Source: Flavobacteriales bacterium UBA5933 (lineage in GTDB: Bacteria; Bacteroidota; Bacteroidia; Flavobacteriales; Weeksellaceae). From it: DNA of 6,541 bases. Each line of letters opens with the position of its first letter. Positions within the stretch are counted from its first letter, which is position 1. A program made the translations under genes and the position numbers. Below are positions 1-6,515 of the stretch, in pieces. The stretch is from assembly GCA_002430925.1 (NCBI GenBank), contig DJDD01000099.1, forward strand, positions 7,350-13,890, written 5' to 3'. The notes under the pieces were generated by a model. It searched no databases. It had not been told where the DNA came from and saw only the letters and a program-made list of their open reading frames with translations.

Positions 1-240
1 ATACATTATGCTGTATCAAATATAACTTCTCGTGTTGCACGAACATCTACTAAAGCATTGAGTAATTACTTCTTATCTTATCTTCTAGAAATATCTGAAG
101 AATCTGGATTTACAAATATGGTACAAACAAATAAAACTGTGAGAAATGGTGTATATTTGTACAAAGGTAGAGTAGTAAAAAAAAATTTATGTGATTGGTT
201 TGATTTACCATTTCACGACATTAATTTATTGATTATATGA
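1..240 (+). CDS. ald: Alanine dehydrogenase, C-terminal 79 residues (5' end outside window)
   Basis: The frame is open from base 1 to the TGA at 238-240, so this is the tail of a gene that starts before the window; the TTG at 58 is an internal Leu codon, not a start. The first residues (IHYAVSNITSRVARTSTKAL) match the well-conserved stretch near the C-terminus of alanine dehydrogenases (HYxVxNxxSRVxRTxTxALSN), followed by the terminal helix and a GVYLYKG segment as in Bacteroidota versions. The enzyme family catalyses NAD-dependent oxidative deamination of L-alanine to pyruvate and ammonia in the cytoplasm. The Rossmann NAD site and the catalytic Lys/His/Asp residues lie in the missing part, so activity cannot be judged. 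The related transhydrogenase alpha subunit is a less likely alternative. The downstream DUF4258 gene overlaps it by 4 bp, a neighbourhood I recall from other flavobacteria. Confidence 0.85.
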   Translation: MHYAVSNITSRVARTSTKALSNYFLSYLLEISEESGFTNMVQTNKTVRNGVYLYKGRVVKKNLCDWFDLPFHDINLLII

Positions 241-617
241 CGTTCACGCAGAGATTTATGAAGTTTTTGTTAGGTGTTGGAATAGGAATGGTTTTCGTTG
301 CAATGGCATTTGGACCAAGAGCCTTTTCTTGTAATTATTTCCCTAACGCAAGAGTTTTAGATGAAGCTTATTCAAAAAAATTATCTATATCTGATGAAGC
401 ACAAGCATTTTTGAATGCTGAAAAATTAGATACGATTTTCTTAAAAAAAGAATTATTTAAAAGAAGTAAAATAGACTTCAGTAAATCTAAAAAAGATCAA
501 GTTCCTTGTAGAGAATACATTGCTAACTATGAGAGTAAAGATAAAACTAAGAATTATGATTTTACATTTGATGTTTGTAAAGAAGATTCAAGATTAGTTT
601 CAATTACAAAGAAATAA
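237..617 (+). CDS. Small membrane-anchored DUF4258 family protein
   Basis: A 126-residue protein of unknown function. It starts MTFTQRFMKF and has one strongly hydrophobic segment at about residues 9-26, without a lipobox, so it is probably a single-pass inner-membrane protein with a soluble C-terminal domain. Right after the membrane segment is a SCNYFPNARVL motif (residues 31-41), which I recognise from flavobacterial DUF4258 proteins encoded next to alanine dehydrogenase. Cysteines at 32, 91 and 114 are candidates for metal or disulfide roles, which is inference only. The ATG at 237 overlaps the ald stop codon as ATGA, suggesting translational coupling. A second in-frame ATG lies at 258 (residue 8), but the upstream start fits the overlap and the family's N-terminal pattern better. 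Lysine-rich tail. The family assignment is from motif memory and no function is assigned. Confidence 0.8.
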   Translation: MTFTQRFMKFLLGVGIGMVFVAMAFGPRAFSCNYFPNARVLDEAYSKKLSISDEAQAFLNAEKLDTIFLKKELFKRSKIDFSKSKKDQVPCREYIANYESKDKTKNYDFTFDVCKEDSRLVSITKK

Positions 618-649
618 AAAAAAGGTTGTTTTAAAAACAACCTTTTTTT
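617..649. terminator. Bidirectional intrinsic terminator between convergent operons
   Basis: A perfect 8-bp stem, GGTTGTTT at 624-631 pairing with AAACAACC at 635-642, closes a TAA loop. It is flanked by a run of A (617-623) on the left and a run of T (643-649) on the right. Read on either strand it gives a hairpin followed by a U-tract. It sits directly after the DUF4258 stop codon and 13 bp before the stop codon of the opposing NTF2-like lipoprotein gene, so it probably ends both transcription units. Confidence 0.9.
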
Positions 650-661
650 ATTTTAAGAATT

Positions 662-1174
662 TTATTTATCTAATTTCAATTTTTGTTGATTTTGTTGCAA
701 TTGATATAATTCTATTATGTCTTCTATTGGATAATTAAACCAATCAACTTGTTTTTTAATTTTAGAATTTTTATCTAAATATAAATACGTAGTAAATTTC
801 ATTGGAGCAAATTTTTGCCCATTGTAAGAATATTCAGAAAACTCTCCATTAGCAATAATTACAGAATCATTAGAAAATAATTCTTTAACTTCTAACATTT
901 TATTATTCTTATATTCCATTGTTTTGTCATCCCAACGAATAATATCATTCAAAAGATATCTTGGATCAACAACTGCTTCCCCTGAAGATTGTGTAGCATT
1001 TTCGTAAATAATACTATCATTATAATAAGACAACATTTTTTTATAGTCTTTTCTTGATGCATAATTTTCGAAAAAATGCTCTGCCAATTCTTGATTATCT
1101 TTCTTTTTATTGAAAGAATTACAACCAATAAATAGAATAGAAAAAATTGTAAATAAACTTATACTATATTTCAT
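662..1174 (-). CDS. NTF2-like (SnoaL-type) lipoprotein
   Basis: A 170-residue protein with a short N-terminal signal and a lipobox LFIGC, giving a lipidated Cys at 18. The mature part resembles the NTF2-like/SnoaL fold: an N-terminal helix and strand (about residues 28-60, with FFENYASRKDYKKMLSYY and DSIIYEN), later strands around 100-136, and a C-terminal VDWFNYPIEDIIELY segment (143-157) typical of flavobacterial 'nuclear transport factor 2 family' lipoproteins. The C-terminus is rich in Gln and Lys. NTF2 folds serve as small-ligand pockets or enzymes, and nothing here identifies a ligand or catalytic residues. The residues after Cys18 (NSFNKKK) lack the acidic surface-export signal known for Bacteroidota lipoproteins, so a periplasm-facing location is inferred. 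It lies 7 bp (ATAAAAA on its own strand) downstream of the preceding lipoprotein gene and is the last gene of the unit. Confidence 0.78.
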   Translation of the reverse strand: MKYSISLFTIFSILFIGCNSFNKKKDNQELAEHFFENYASRKDYKKMLSYYNDSIIYENATQSSGEAVVDPRYLLNDIIRWDDKTMEYKNNKMLEVKELFSNDSVIIANGEFSEYSYNGQKFAPMKFTTYLYLDKNSKIKKQVDWFNYPIEDIIELYQLQQNQQKLKLDK

Positions 1175-1181
1175 TTTTTAT

Positions 1182-1598
1182 TTAGTTAGAAACTCTTGTT
1201 AAATAATTTTCACCATTCTCATCAGCTGTTCCATCTTCATTTAAAATCATTATTTCAGTATTATCTGACCAACGAAAAAATTGAAATGGCAATTTCTTTT
1301 TAGCTTCAATTTCCATTAAAGAACCATCTTCTTTTTTGAATAAATCACCATTATAAGTCTTATTTTTATAATCTATTGTAAATTTTGTATCTGCTAATTT
1401 CAAAACAACTTTATCTCCGAAATATTTTCCTTCAAAAGTCCCTTCATAAACAATTGCTTCATTAGAAAATAATGATGTTTTTTCTAATGAAACTACATCT
1501 TCATGAGAAAGAGCATCCGAACTCTTATCAACTACTTCATTTTTAGTTTTACATGAAAATAAAGTAATTACAATAAACAATATATATAAGTTTCTCAT
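1182..1598 (-). CDS. Small lipoprotein of unknown function, possibly NlpE-like
   Basis: A 138-residue protein with a type II signal peptide (MRNLYILFIVITLFSC) and a lipidated Cys at 16. After a polar linker (about 17-40) comes a compact, probably all-beta domain from about residue 48: YEGTFEGKYFGDKVVLKL, then FTIDYKNKTYNGDL, and a final strand-turn-strand around TEIMILNEDGTADENGENYL. This layout vaguely recalls the small beta-barrel of NlpE N-terminal domains, but the CxxC motif typical of NlpE is absent, so I do not claim a copper or stress function. The residues following Cys16 (KTKNE) lack a clear surface-export signal. It starts 14 bp after the response regulator stop codon and ends 7 bp before the next lipoprotein, so it is almost certainly co-transcribed with both. 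Start chosen because the signal peptide begins directly at this ATG. Confidence 0.72.
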   Translation of the reverse strand: MRNLYILFIVITLFSCKTKNEVVDKSSDALSHEDVVSLEKTSLFSNEAIVYEGTFEGKYFGDKVVLKLADTKFTIDYKNKTYNGDLFKKEDGSLMEIEAKKKLPFQFFRWSDNTEIMILNEDGTADENGENYLTRVSN

Positions 1599-1612
1599 TT
1601 TAAAACTTGGTA

Positions 1613-2782
1613 TTATTTCTTCACAAACTGATCTACATCTTTTTTAGTAACAGGATTATCTCCTAAAATAAGAAGACGTTCTACAACATTTCTTAATTCA
1701 CGAATATTTCCAGTCCAATCTAACTCTTTCAATGCTTCATATGCTGATACATCAAAAGATTTATTAATAGAATTTTCTGAAACGAAATGCTCCACTAAAG
1801 CTGGAATATCATCTCTTCTATCATTTAATCCAGGTACATTAATAATAATCACAGCTAAACGATGGTACAAATCTTCGCGAAATCTACCTTCATTTATTTC
1901 TGTTCTTAAATCTTTATTTGTAGCAGCAATAACTCGAACATTAACATCAATTTCTTTTTCTGACCCAACTGGTGAAACTTTTCCTTCTTGCAAAGCACGT
2001 AACACTTTAGCTTGAGCAGAAAGGCTCATATCTCCAATTTCATCTAAGAAAATAGTTCCTTCATTAGCTAATTCAAACTTACCTTGTTTATCTTTTACAG
2101 CTCCTGTAAATGAACCTTTTACATGTCCAAATAATTCACTCTCTATCAATTCAGCTGGAATTGCAGCACAGTTAACTTCTACTAAAGGTTTCACATTACG
2201 AGAACTTTTCTCATGTAAATGATGAGCAACAAGCTCTTTTCCTGTTCCATTTGGACCAAGAATTAAAACTCTTGCATCAGTATCAGCAACTTTATCAATA
2301 ATATCCTTGACTTGTGAAATCCCTTCCGATTCTCCAATCATTTCATATTTTTTAGCTACTTTATTTTTTAAAGCTTTATTTTCACTCTTTAATTCCTTAT
2401 TTGAAGACATTAAAGACTTTCTATCTAATGCATTTCTTACCGTAGTTAATAACTTATTTAAATCTGGTGGCTTAGAAATAAAATCATAAGCTCCTTTTTT
2501 TATTGCATCAACAGCTAAATCAACATCACCATGACCAGTAATCATAACGATTGTTAAATCAGGATTATATGTCATTGCTTCAGACAAAACTTCCATTCCG
2601 TCTTTTTTAGGCATTTTTATATCACTTATAATAAGATCGTATTCTTTTTCTTTTATTTTTTCAAGACCTACTAATCCATTTTCTGCCTCATCAACATTCC
2701 ACTTTGGATTTTCATCCATCAGAATACTTTTTAAGACGTTACGAATCGCCTGTTCGTCTTCAATTAATAATATATTTGACAT
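1613..2782 (-). CDS. Sigma-54-activator-type response regulator (REC-AAA+, no C-terminal HTH)
   Basis: A 389-residue NtrC/AtoC-class regulator. The receiver domain (about 3-118) has acidic residues E8/D9, phospho-acceptor D54, T82 and K104, all the expected positions. A charged, coiled-coil-like linker (about 120-145) leads to the AAA+ domain (about 148-365): Walker A GPNGTGKE (176-183), the sigma-54 contact loop as GSFTGA (223-228, standard GAFTGA), Walker B IFLDE (244-248), sensor ATN (287-289), GRFREDLYHRL with arginine-finger candidates (299-309), and GNIREL (358-363). The protein ends about 25 residues later (VTKKDVDQFVKK) without the Fis-type helix-turn-helix of classical NtrC proteins; as far as I recall this short form is normal for a flavobacterial subfamily. 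It presumably oligomerises on phosphorylation and remodels sigma-54 RNA polymerase. No partner kinase gene is visible. It is first in a unit with two lipoprotein genes. Confidence 0.95.
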   Translation of the reverse strand: MSNILLIEDEQAIRNVLKSILMDENPKWNVDEAENGLVGLEKIKEKEYDLIISDIKMPKKDGMEVLSEAMTYNPDLTIVMITGHGDVDLAVDAIKKGAYDFISKPPDLNKLLTTVRNALDRKSLMSSNKELKSENKALKNKVAKKYEMIGESEGISQVKDIIDKVADTDARVLILGPNGTGKELVAHHLHEKSSRNVKPLVEVNCAAIPAELIESELFGHVKGSFTGAVKDKQGKFELANEGTIFLDEIGDMSLSAQAKVLRALQEGKVSPVGSEKEIDVNVRVIAATNKDLRTEINEGRFREDLYHRLAVIIINVPGLNDRRDDIPALVEHFVSENSINKSFDVSAYEALKELDWTGNIRELRNVVERLLILGDNPVTKKDVDQFVKK

Positions 2783-2820
2783 TAGTTAGATTGCTTTATT
2801 AAGTTTAATTAAAATAAATT

Positions 2821-2828
2821 CAAAGATA
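2821..2828 (-). promoter_or_regulatory. Candidate -7 promoter element for the response regulator-lipoprotein unit
   Basis: On the minus strand this reads TATCTTTG, an exact match to the Bacteroidota housekeeping -7 consensus TAnnTTTG, 38 bp upstream of the regulator start codon. No good -33 TTTG is seen at the usual distance. An 8-bp inverted repeat (AATAAATT at 2813-2820, AATTTATT at 2837-2844) flanks it. The 95-bp gap contains no GC-containing hairpin after the upstream synthetase stop codon, so some read-through is also possible. Confidence 0.5.
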
Positions 2829-2877
2829 CTTTTTATAATTTATTGAATCGTTTTTTTATCTAAAATATTTAATAAGA

Positions 2878-4518
2878 TTAGGATGTTTTTACTTTCTGTG
2901 CAATTTCTAAGCCTAATTCTTTAATAGATATTTCTCTCATCTCTACTTTTCTTACTTTACCAGAAATAGTCATCGGAAATTCACTAACAAATTTCCAATA
3001 TTTTGGTCTTTTAAAATGCGCAATAGATAAGCAATATTCTTTTAAATCATCTTCTGTTATAGAAACACCATCTTTTGTTTTTACCCAAGCCATAACTTCT
3101 TCTCCAAATTTTATACTTGGAACACCTATAACTTGAACATCAGAAATTGATTCATTTTTATATAAAAAATCTTCAATTTCTTTTGGAGAAATATTTTCTC
3201 CTCCACGAATTATAATATCTTTTATTCTTCCAGTTATATTAATATATCCTTCAGAATCCATTGTTGCTAAATCACCAGAATGCAACCAATTATTTTCATC
3301 AATAACCTTAGCTGTTGCTTCAGGATTATTCCAATATTTTTGCATAACAGAATATCCTCTAGTACAAAACTCTCCTGCAATTCCTCTTGGCACAATGTCT
3401 CCAGTTACAGGATCAATAATTTTTAATTCAAGATGATCTTGAACAGTTCCTACAGTTGATACTTGTTTATCTAATGGAGTTCCTATAATTGTTTGTGTAG
3501 AAACAGGAGATGTTTCTGTCATTCCATAACAGATAGAAACTTCAGTCATATTCATTTTTGATTGAACTTTTTTCATAATTTCAATCGGACAAGGAGATCC
3601 TGCCATTACACCTGTTCTTAAAGAAGATAAATCAAAACGATCAAAATTGGGTAAGTCTAATTCAGCGATGAACATTGTAGGAACACCATATAAAGAAGTG
3701 CATTTTTCTGTTTCAACTGCATTTAAAGTTAATGAAGGATCAAAACTAGAGGAAGGAATAACCATACAAGCTCCATGAGATGTACAGGCTAAATTTCCTA
3801 TTACCATTCCAAAGCAATGATAAAATGGAACAGGAATACACACTCTATCTTTACTTGAATAATTAAGTCTAATCCCTATGAAGAAACCATTATTTAATAA
3901 ATTATGATGAGTTAAAGTTACTCCTTTAGGAAAACCTGTTGTTCCAGAAGTATATTGAATATTAACTGCGTCATCAAACTGTATTGATTGCTCTACTTGT
4001 TGTAATTCTGAAGTTGTTACATCATCTCCTAATTGTAAAAAATTATCCCAATCTTCTTCAAAAATAATAACATGTTCTAATGTTTTTGAATTTGGTTTTA
4101 CATTATTCAACATTTTTTTATATTCGCTCGTTTTAAATTGAAGCGAAGCAAAAACTGCTGATATTTCTGCTTGTTGTAAAACAAATTCTAATTCACTTTC
4201 TCTATAAGCTGGATTTAGATTAACTAAAATAATTCCTACACGAGCGGTAGCATATTGCAAAAGTACCCATTCAGCTCTATTTGGTGCCCAAATACCTACT
4301 CTATCACCTTTTTTAAGACCAATTGACAAAAGAGATTTTGCAACCATTCCTGTTTGATGATAAAACTCTGTATAAGTTACTCTATAATTTTGCTCTACAC
4401 AAACTAAAGCTTCTCTTTGAGGAAATTTAGCAACAGTATTTTTCAAATTCTCACCTATAGTTTCTCCAAGAAGAGGATAATTAGATGCACCACTAGAATA
4501 TGATAAATTCGAATTCAT
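2878..4518 (-). CDS. ACSF2-like medium-chain acyl-CoA synthetase (AMP-forming)
   Basis: A 546-residue member of the ANL superfamily, a full-length cytoplasmic enzyme expected to form an acyl-adenylate from a carboxylic acid and ATP, then acyl-CoA. Visible motifs in order: P-loop YTSGTTGFPKG (189-199), PFYHCFG (231-237), YGMTET (331-336), HSGD (413-416), the hinge and GRIKDIIIRGGENISP segment (430-445), and TISGKVRK with catalytic Lys at 521. The C-terminal stretch RGGENISPKEIEDF to FPMTISGK is very close to human ACSF2 and to bacterial 'fatty-acyl-CoA synthase' homologues, which favour medium-chain acids; the exact substrate here is inference. No residue of the core motifs is missing. It follows the second synthetase gene by 132 bp on the same strand with its own candidate promoter, so the two may be separately controlled. 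The ATG at 4518 is chosen because it gives the usual family length. Confidence 0.93.
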   Translation of the reverse strand: MNSNLSYSSGASNYPLLGETIGENLKNTVAKFPQREALVCVEQNYRVTYTEFYHQTGMVAKSLLSIGLKKGDRVGIWAPNRAEWVLLQYATARVGIILVNLNPAYRESELEFVLQQAEISAVFASLQFKTSEYKKMLNNVKPNSKTLEHVIIFEEDWDNFLQLGDDVTTSELQQVEQSIQFDDAVNIQYTSGTTGFPKGVTLTHHNLLNNGFFIGIRLNYSSKDRVCIPVPFYHCFGMVIGNLACTSHGACMVIPSSSFDPSLTLNAVETEKCTSLYGVPTMFIAELDLPNFDRFDLSSLRTGVMAGSPCPIEIMKKVQSKMNMTEVSICYGMTETSPVSTQTIIGTPLDKQVSTVGTVQDHLELKIIDPVTGDIVPRGIAGEFCTRGYSVMQKYWNNPEATAKVIDENNWLHSGDLATMDSEGYINITGRIKDIIIRGGENISPKEIEDFLYKNESISDVQVIGVPSIKFGEEVMAWVKTKDGVSITEDDLKEYCLSIAHFKRPKYWKFVSEFPMTISGKVRKVEMREISIKELGLEIAQKVKTS

Positions 4519-4544
4519 TCTAAGTAATTATTATATTATAACGT

Positions 4545-4552
4545 CAAACTTA
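4545..4552 (-). promoter_or_regulatory. Candidate -7 promoter element for the ACSF2-like gene
   Basis: On the minus strand this reads TAAGTTTG, an exact TAnnTTTG match, 26 bp upstream of the start codon. A TTG at 4565-4567 is only 12 bp upstream, too close for a normal -33 box, so only half of the promoter is convincing. The element lies inside a TTATAA-N8-TTATAA arrangement (4536-4541 and 4550-4555). Confidence 0.42.
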
Positions 4553-4650
4553 TAAATGATTTTACAATTTATTTATATAAATGTTGATTATTTTAACAAG
4601 AACAGAATAGATTTACTATTTTACAACAATAAGCTATAAATATGATAATA

Positions 4651-6423
4651 TTATCCGTAAATTTCTTGATATTGTTTTTTGTATTTTTCTAAAATAACTT
4701 TGCGTTTATATTTCAGTGTTGGAGTTAATTCTCCTGATTCTATTGATAATTCTGTTGGAATAATTGCAATTTTTTTAATTTGCTCCCAATGTCCAAAATT
4801 TATATTTATTCTATTAATTTCATCTTCAATTTTTTCTTTCACTAAATTGTTTTTTTGAAATTCTTCGAATGATAAATTATCAATTCCTTTGTTATTGTCT
4901 TTTGACCATTTTAATAAACTCTGGTAATTTGGGACAACAAGCGCTCCTGGAAATTTTTCACCTTCACCAACAACTATGAATTGAGAAATAAATGGAGATT
5001 CCATCATTTTATTTTCTATTTGTTGAGGAACAACATATTTACCACCAGAAGTTTTAAACATTTCTTTTTTACGATCGATAATTTTTAAATACTTACCATC
5101 AATCCATTCTCCAATATCACCAGTATATAACCAACCATTTTTAAGAACTTCAGCTGTTGCTTCTGGATTATTGTAATACCCTTTCATTACAATATCACCA
5201 TGAACTAATATTTCTCCATCATCTGCAAGCTTTACCTCAACCCCATTTAATGGTGGTCCAACTGTTCCTATTTTTTTACCTCTTTTGAAACAATTAACTG
5301 CAACAACTGGTGAAGCTTCTGTTAATCCATAACCTTCGTAAATTGGTATTTCGGCAGCTAAAAAAGTTCGAACTATTTTCTCTTGAATTCCTGCGCTACC
5401 TGTTACAATTGCTATTAATTCTCCTCCTAAACCTTCATACCAGCGCTGTAAAATTAATTTACGAGCAACAACTAATTTTAATTTATAAATGAATGATAAT
5501 TTATCTTCATCCAAATCATATTGTTCGCCTATTCTTACAGCCCAATGAAAAAGTTTATTTTTAAATCCTGATAAATGAGAACCTTTTTCCATAATTTTCT
5601 CATACACTTTTTCAATCACTCGAGGGACGGCTGTCATAATATGAGGTTTTATCTCTTTTAAATTCTCGCCTATTTTATCTGTAGATTCTGCAAAGTATAT
5701 AGAAAGTCCCATATAAATATACAAGTACTGCAACGTTCTCTCATAAGCATGACAAGCTGGTAAAAAAGTTAATGCTCTGTGATAAGGTTTTAATGGCGTA
5801 GAATATTCACAAGCAATAACATCACTTATCACATTTTTATGAGTCAACATAACTCCTTTTGGATTTCCTGTTGTTCCTGAAGTATAGATAAGCATCGCTA
5901 AATCTTCGTTAGTCACTTTAGCTGAACACTCATCGATTTCTGTTTGAGATATAGACTGTCCTCTATCAATTAAAATTTGCCAATTTTGAACATTATCATA
6001 CTTGTTAATAGAAAATAAATATTCTAATGTTGGAAGCTTGTCTCTTAAAGCATCCAAACGAGTGTATAAATCTATATTACTTACGAAGCATAGTTTTATA
6101 GATGCATCATTAAAAATATATTGATAATCGTTATCTGAAATATTAGGATAGATGGCTACCATTACACCTCCTATTTGCTGTACAGCAAAATCGATCATAT
6201 TCCATTCAACACGATTTTCTGAAATTAATGCGACTTTATCTCCAGCTTTTACTCCAAAAGCTATTAATCCTTTAGATATTTCATTGACATGATCTAAAAA
6301 AACTTTGGTTGTAATTCCTTGCCATTCACCATTAGTTTTTGAAACAAACATTGGTAAATCTGGATAAATTTCTAATTGTCTTTTTGCTAAATCAAAAAGT
6401 CGAAGTGAACTATTAGGATGCAT
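4651..6423 (-). CDS. Long-chain fatty acid-CoA ligase, FAA1/FadD15 type (AMP-forming)
   Basis: A 590-residue acyl-CoA synthetase of the long-chain class (COG1022-like), distinct from its neighbour. It would activate long-chain fatty acids to acyl-CoA for beta-oxidation or lipid synthesis, probably at the inner face of the membrane; no transmembrane segment or signal is obvious. Motifs in order: P-loop YTSGTTGNPKG (180-190), LPACHAYER (221-229, matching the LPLAHxxER motif of this class), YGLTEASP (365-372), YTGD (433-436), DRKKEMFKTSGGKYVVPQQIE (450-470), and C-terminal ELTPTLKYKRK (565-575), where K571 is the likely catalytic lysine. The FKTSGGKYVVPQQIE and LTPTLKxKR patterns separate this class from short- and medium-chain synthetases. 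Length is normal for the class and all motifs are intact. It is first on its strand within this window, followed by the ACSF2-like gene after 132 bp. Confidence 0.94.
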   Translation of the reverse strand: MHPNSSLRLFDLAKRQLEIYPDLPMFVSKTNGEWQGITTKVFLDHVNEISKGLIAFGVKAGDKVALISENRVEWNMIDFAVQQIGGVMVAIYPNISDNDYQYIFNDASIKLCFVSNIDLYTRLDALRDKLPTLEYLFSINKYDNVQNWQILIDRGQSISQTEIDECSAKVTNEDLAMLIYTSGTTGNPKGVMLTHKNVISDVIACEYSTPLKPYHRALTFLPACHAYERTLQYLYIYMGLSIYFAESTDKIGENLKEIKPHIMTAVPRVIEKVYEKIMEKGSHLSGFKNKLFHWAVRIGEQYDLDEDKLSFIYKLKLVVARKLILQRWYEGLGGELIAIVTGSAGIQEKIVRTFLAAEIPIYEGYGLTEASPVVAVNCFKRGKKIGTVGPPLNGVEVKLADDGEILVHGDIVMKGYYNNPEATAEVLKNGWLYTGDIGEWIDGKYLKIIDRKKEMFKTSGGKYVVPQQIENKMMESPFISQFIVVGEGEKFPGALVVPNYQSLLKWSKDNNKGIDNLSFEEFQKNNLVKEKIEDEINRININFGHWEQIKKIAIIPTELSIESGELTPTLKYKRKVILEKYKKQYQEIYG

Positions 6424-6454
6424 TGTTAATTTATATGATTTATGGTAGATAACT

Positions 6455-6462
6455 AAAAGTTA
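6455..6462 (-). promoter_or_regulatory. Weak candidate -7 element for the long-chain synthetase gene
   Basis: On the minus strand this reads TAACTTTT, one mismatch from TAnnTTTG, 31 bp upstream of the start codon. It lies within the inverted repeat ATAACT-AAA-AGTTAT (6449-6463), which could act as an operator. No clear -33 box is seen. The position is plausible but the match could be chance in DNA this AT-rich. Confidence 0.25.
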
Positions 6463-6490
6463 TTTTAAAAATTGTAATAATAATATAATT

Positions 6491-6515
6491 CCCTCATTTA
6501 TTAAAAAAATGAGGG
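6491..6515. terminator. Hairpin upstream of the long-chain synthetase gene, possible terminator of the preceding gene
   Basis: A perfect 9-bp stem, CCCTCATTT (6491-6499) with AAATGAGGG (6507-6515), and a 7-base AT loop. It is by far the most GC-containing structure in the 118 bp between the synthetase start and the window edge. Neither strand has a proper U-run after the stem, so it is not a textbook intrinsic terminator. It may end an upstream minus-strand gene or act as a leader structure; its distance (68 bp) from the synthetase start allows either. Confidence 0.45.

Noticed and set aside
58..240. A separate 60-residue gene starting at TTG 58
   Set aside because: The same frame stays open to base 1 and the whole stretch reads as the C-terminus of alanine dehydrogenase.
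866..1475. Shared 15-bp string TCATTAGAAAATAAT, encoding LFSN-type residues, in both lipoprotein genes
   Set aside because: It might hint at duplication, but the shared residues sit at different places in two proteins of apparently different folds, and nothing else aligns, so it is probably coincidence.
1182..1598. Calling the small lipoprotein a true NlpE copper-stress protein
   Set aside because: The CxxC motif of NlpE is missing and only the general beta-rich pattern is similar.
2307..2489. Plus-strand open frame inside the response regulator
   Set aside because: It is antisense to the linker and receiver region of a well-supported gene, and its hydrophobic product is what the reverse complement of Lys/Glu-rich codons gives.
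4571..4582. ATTTATATAAAT, a perfect 12-bp palindrome upstream of the ACSF2-like gene
   Set aside because: It contains only A and T; in DNA of this composition a palindrome of this size is expected by chance about this often, and it has no partner elsewhere in the window.
4519..4650. An intrinsic terminator between the two synthetase genes
   Set aside because: Only a weak 5-bp AT-rich stem (AATAG/CTATT) is present and there is no following U-run.
5310..5492. Plus-strand open frame inside the long-chain synthetase
   Set aside because: It is a Leu-rich shadow antisense to conserved synthetase sequence, with no promoter or family resemblance.
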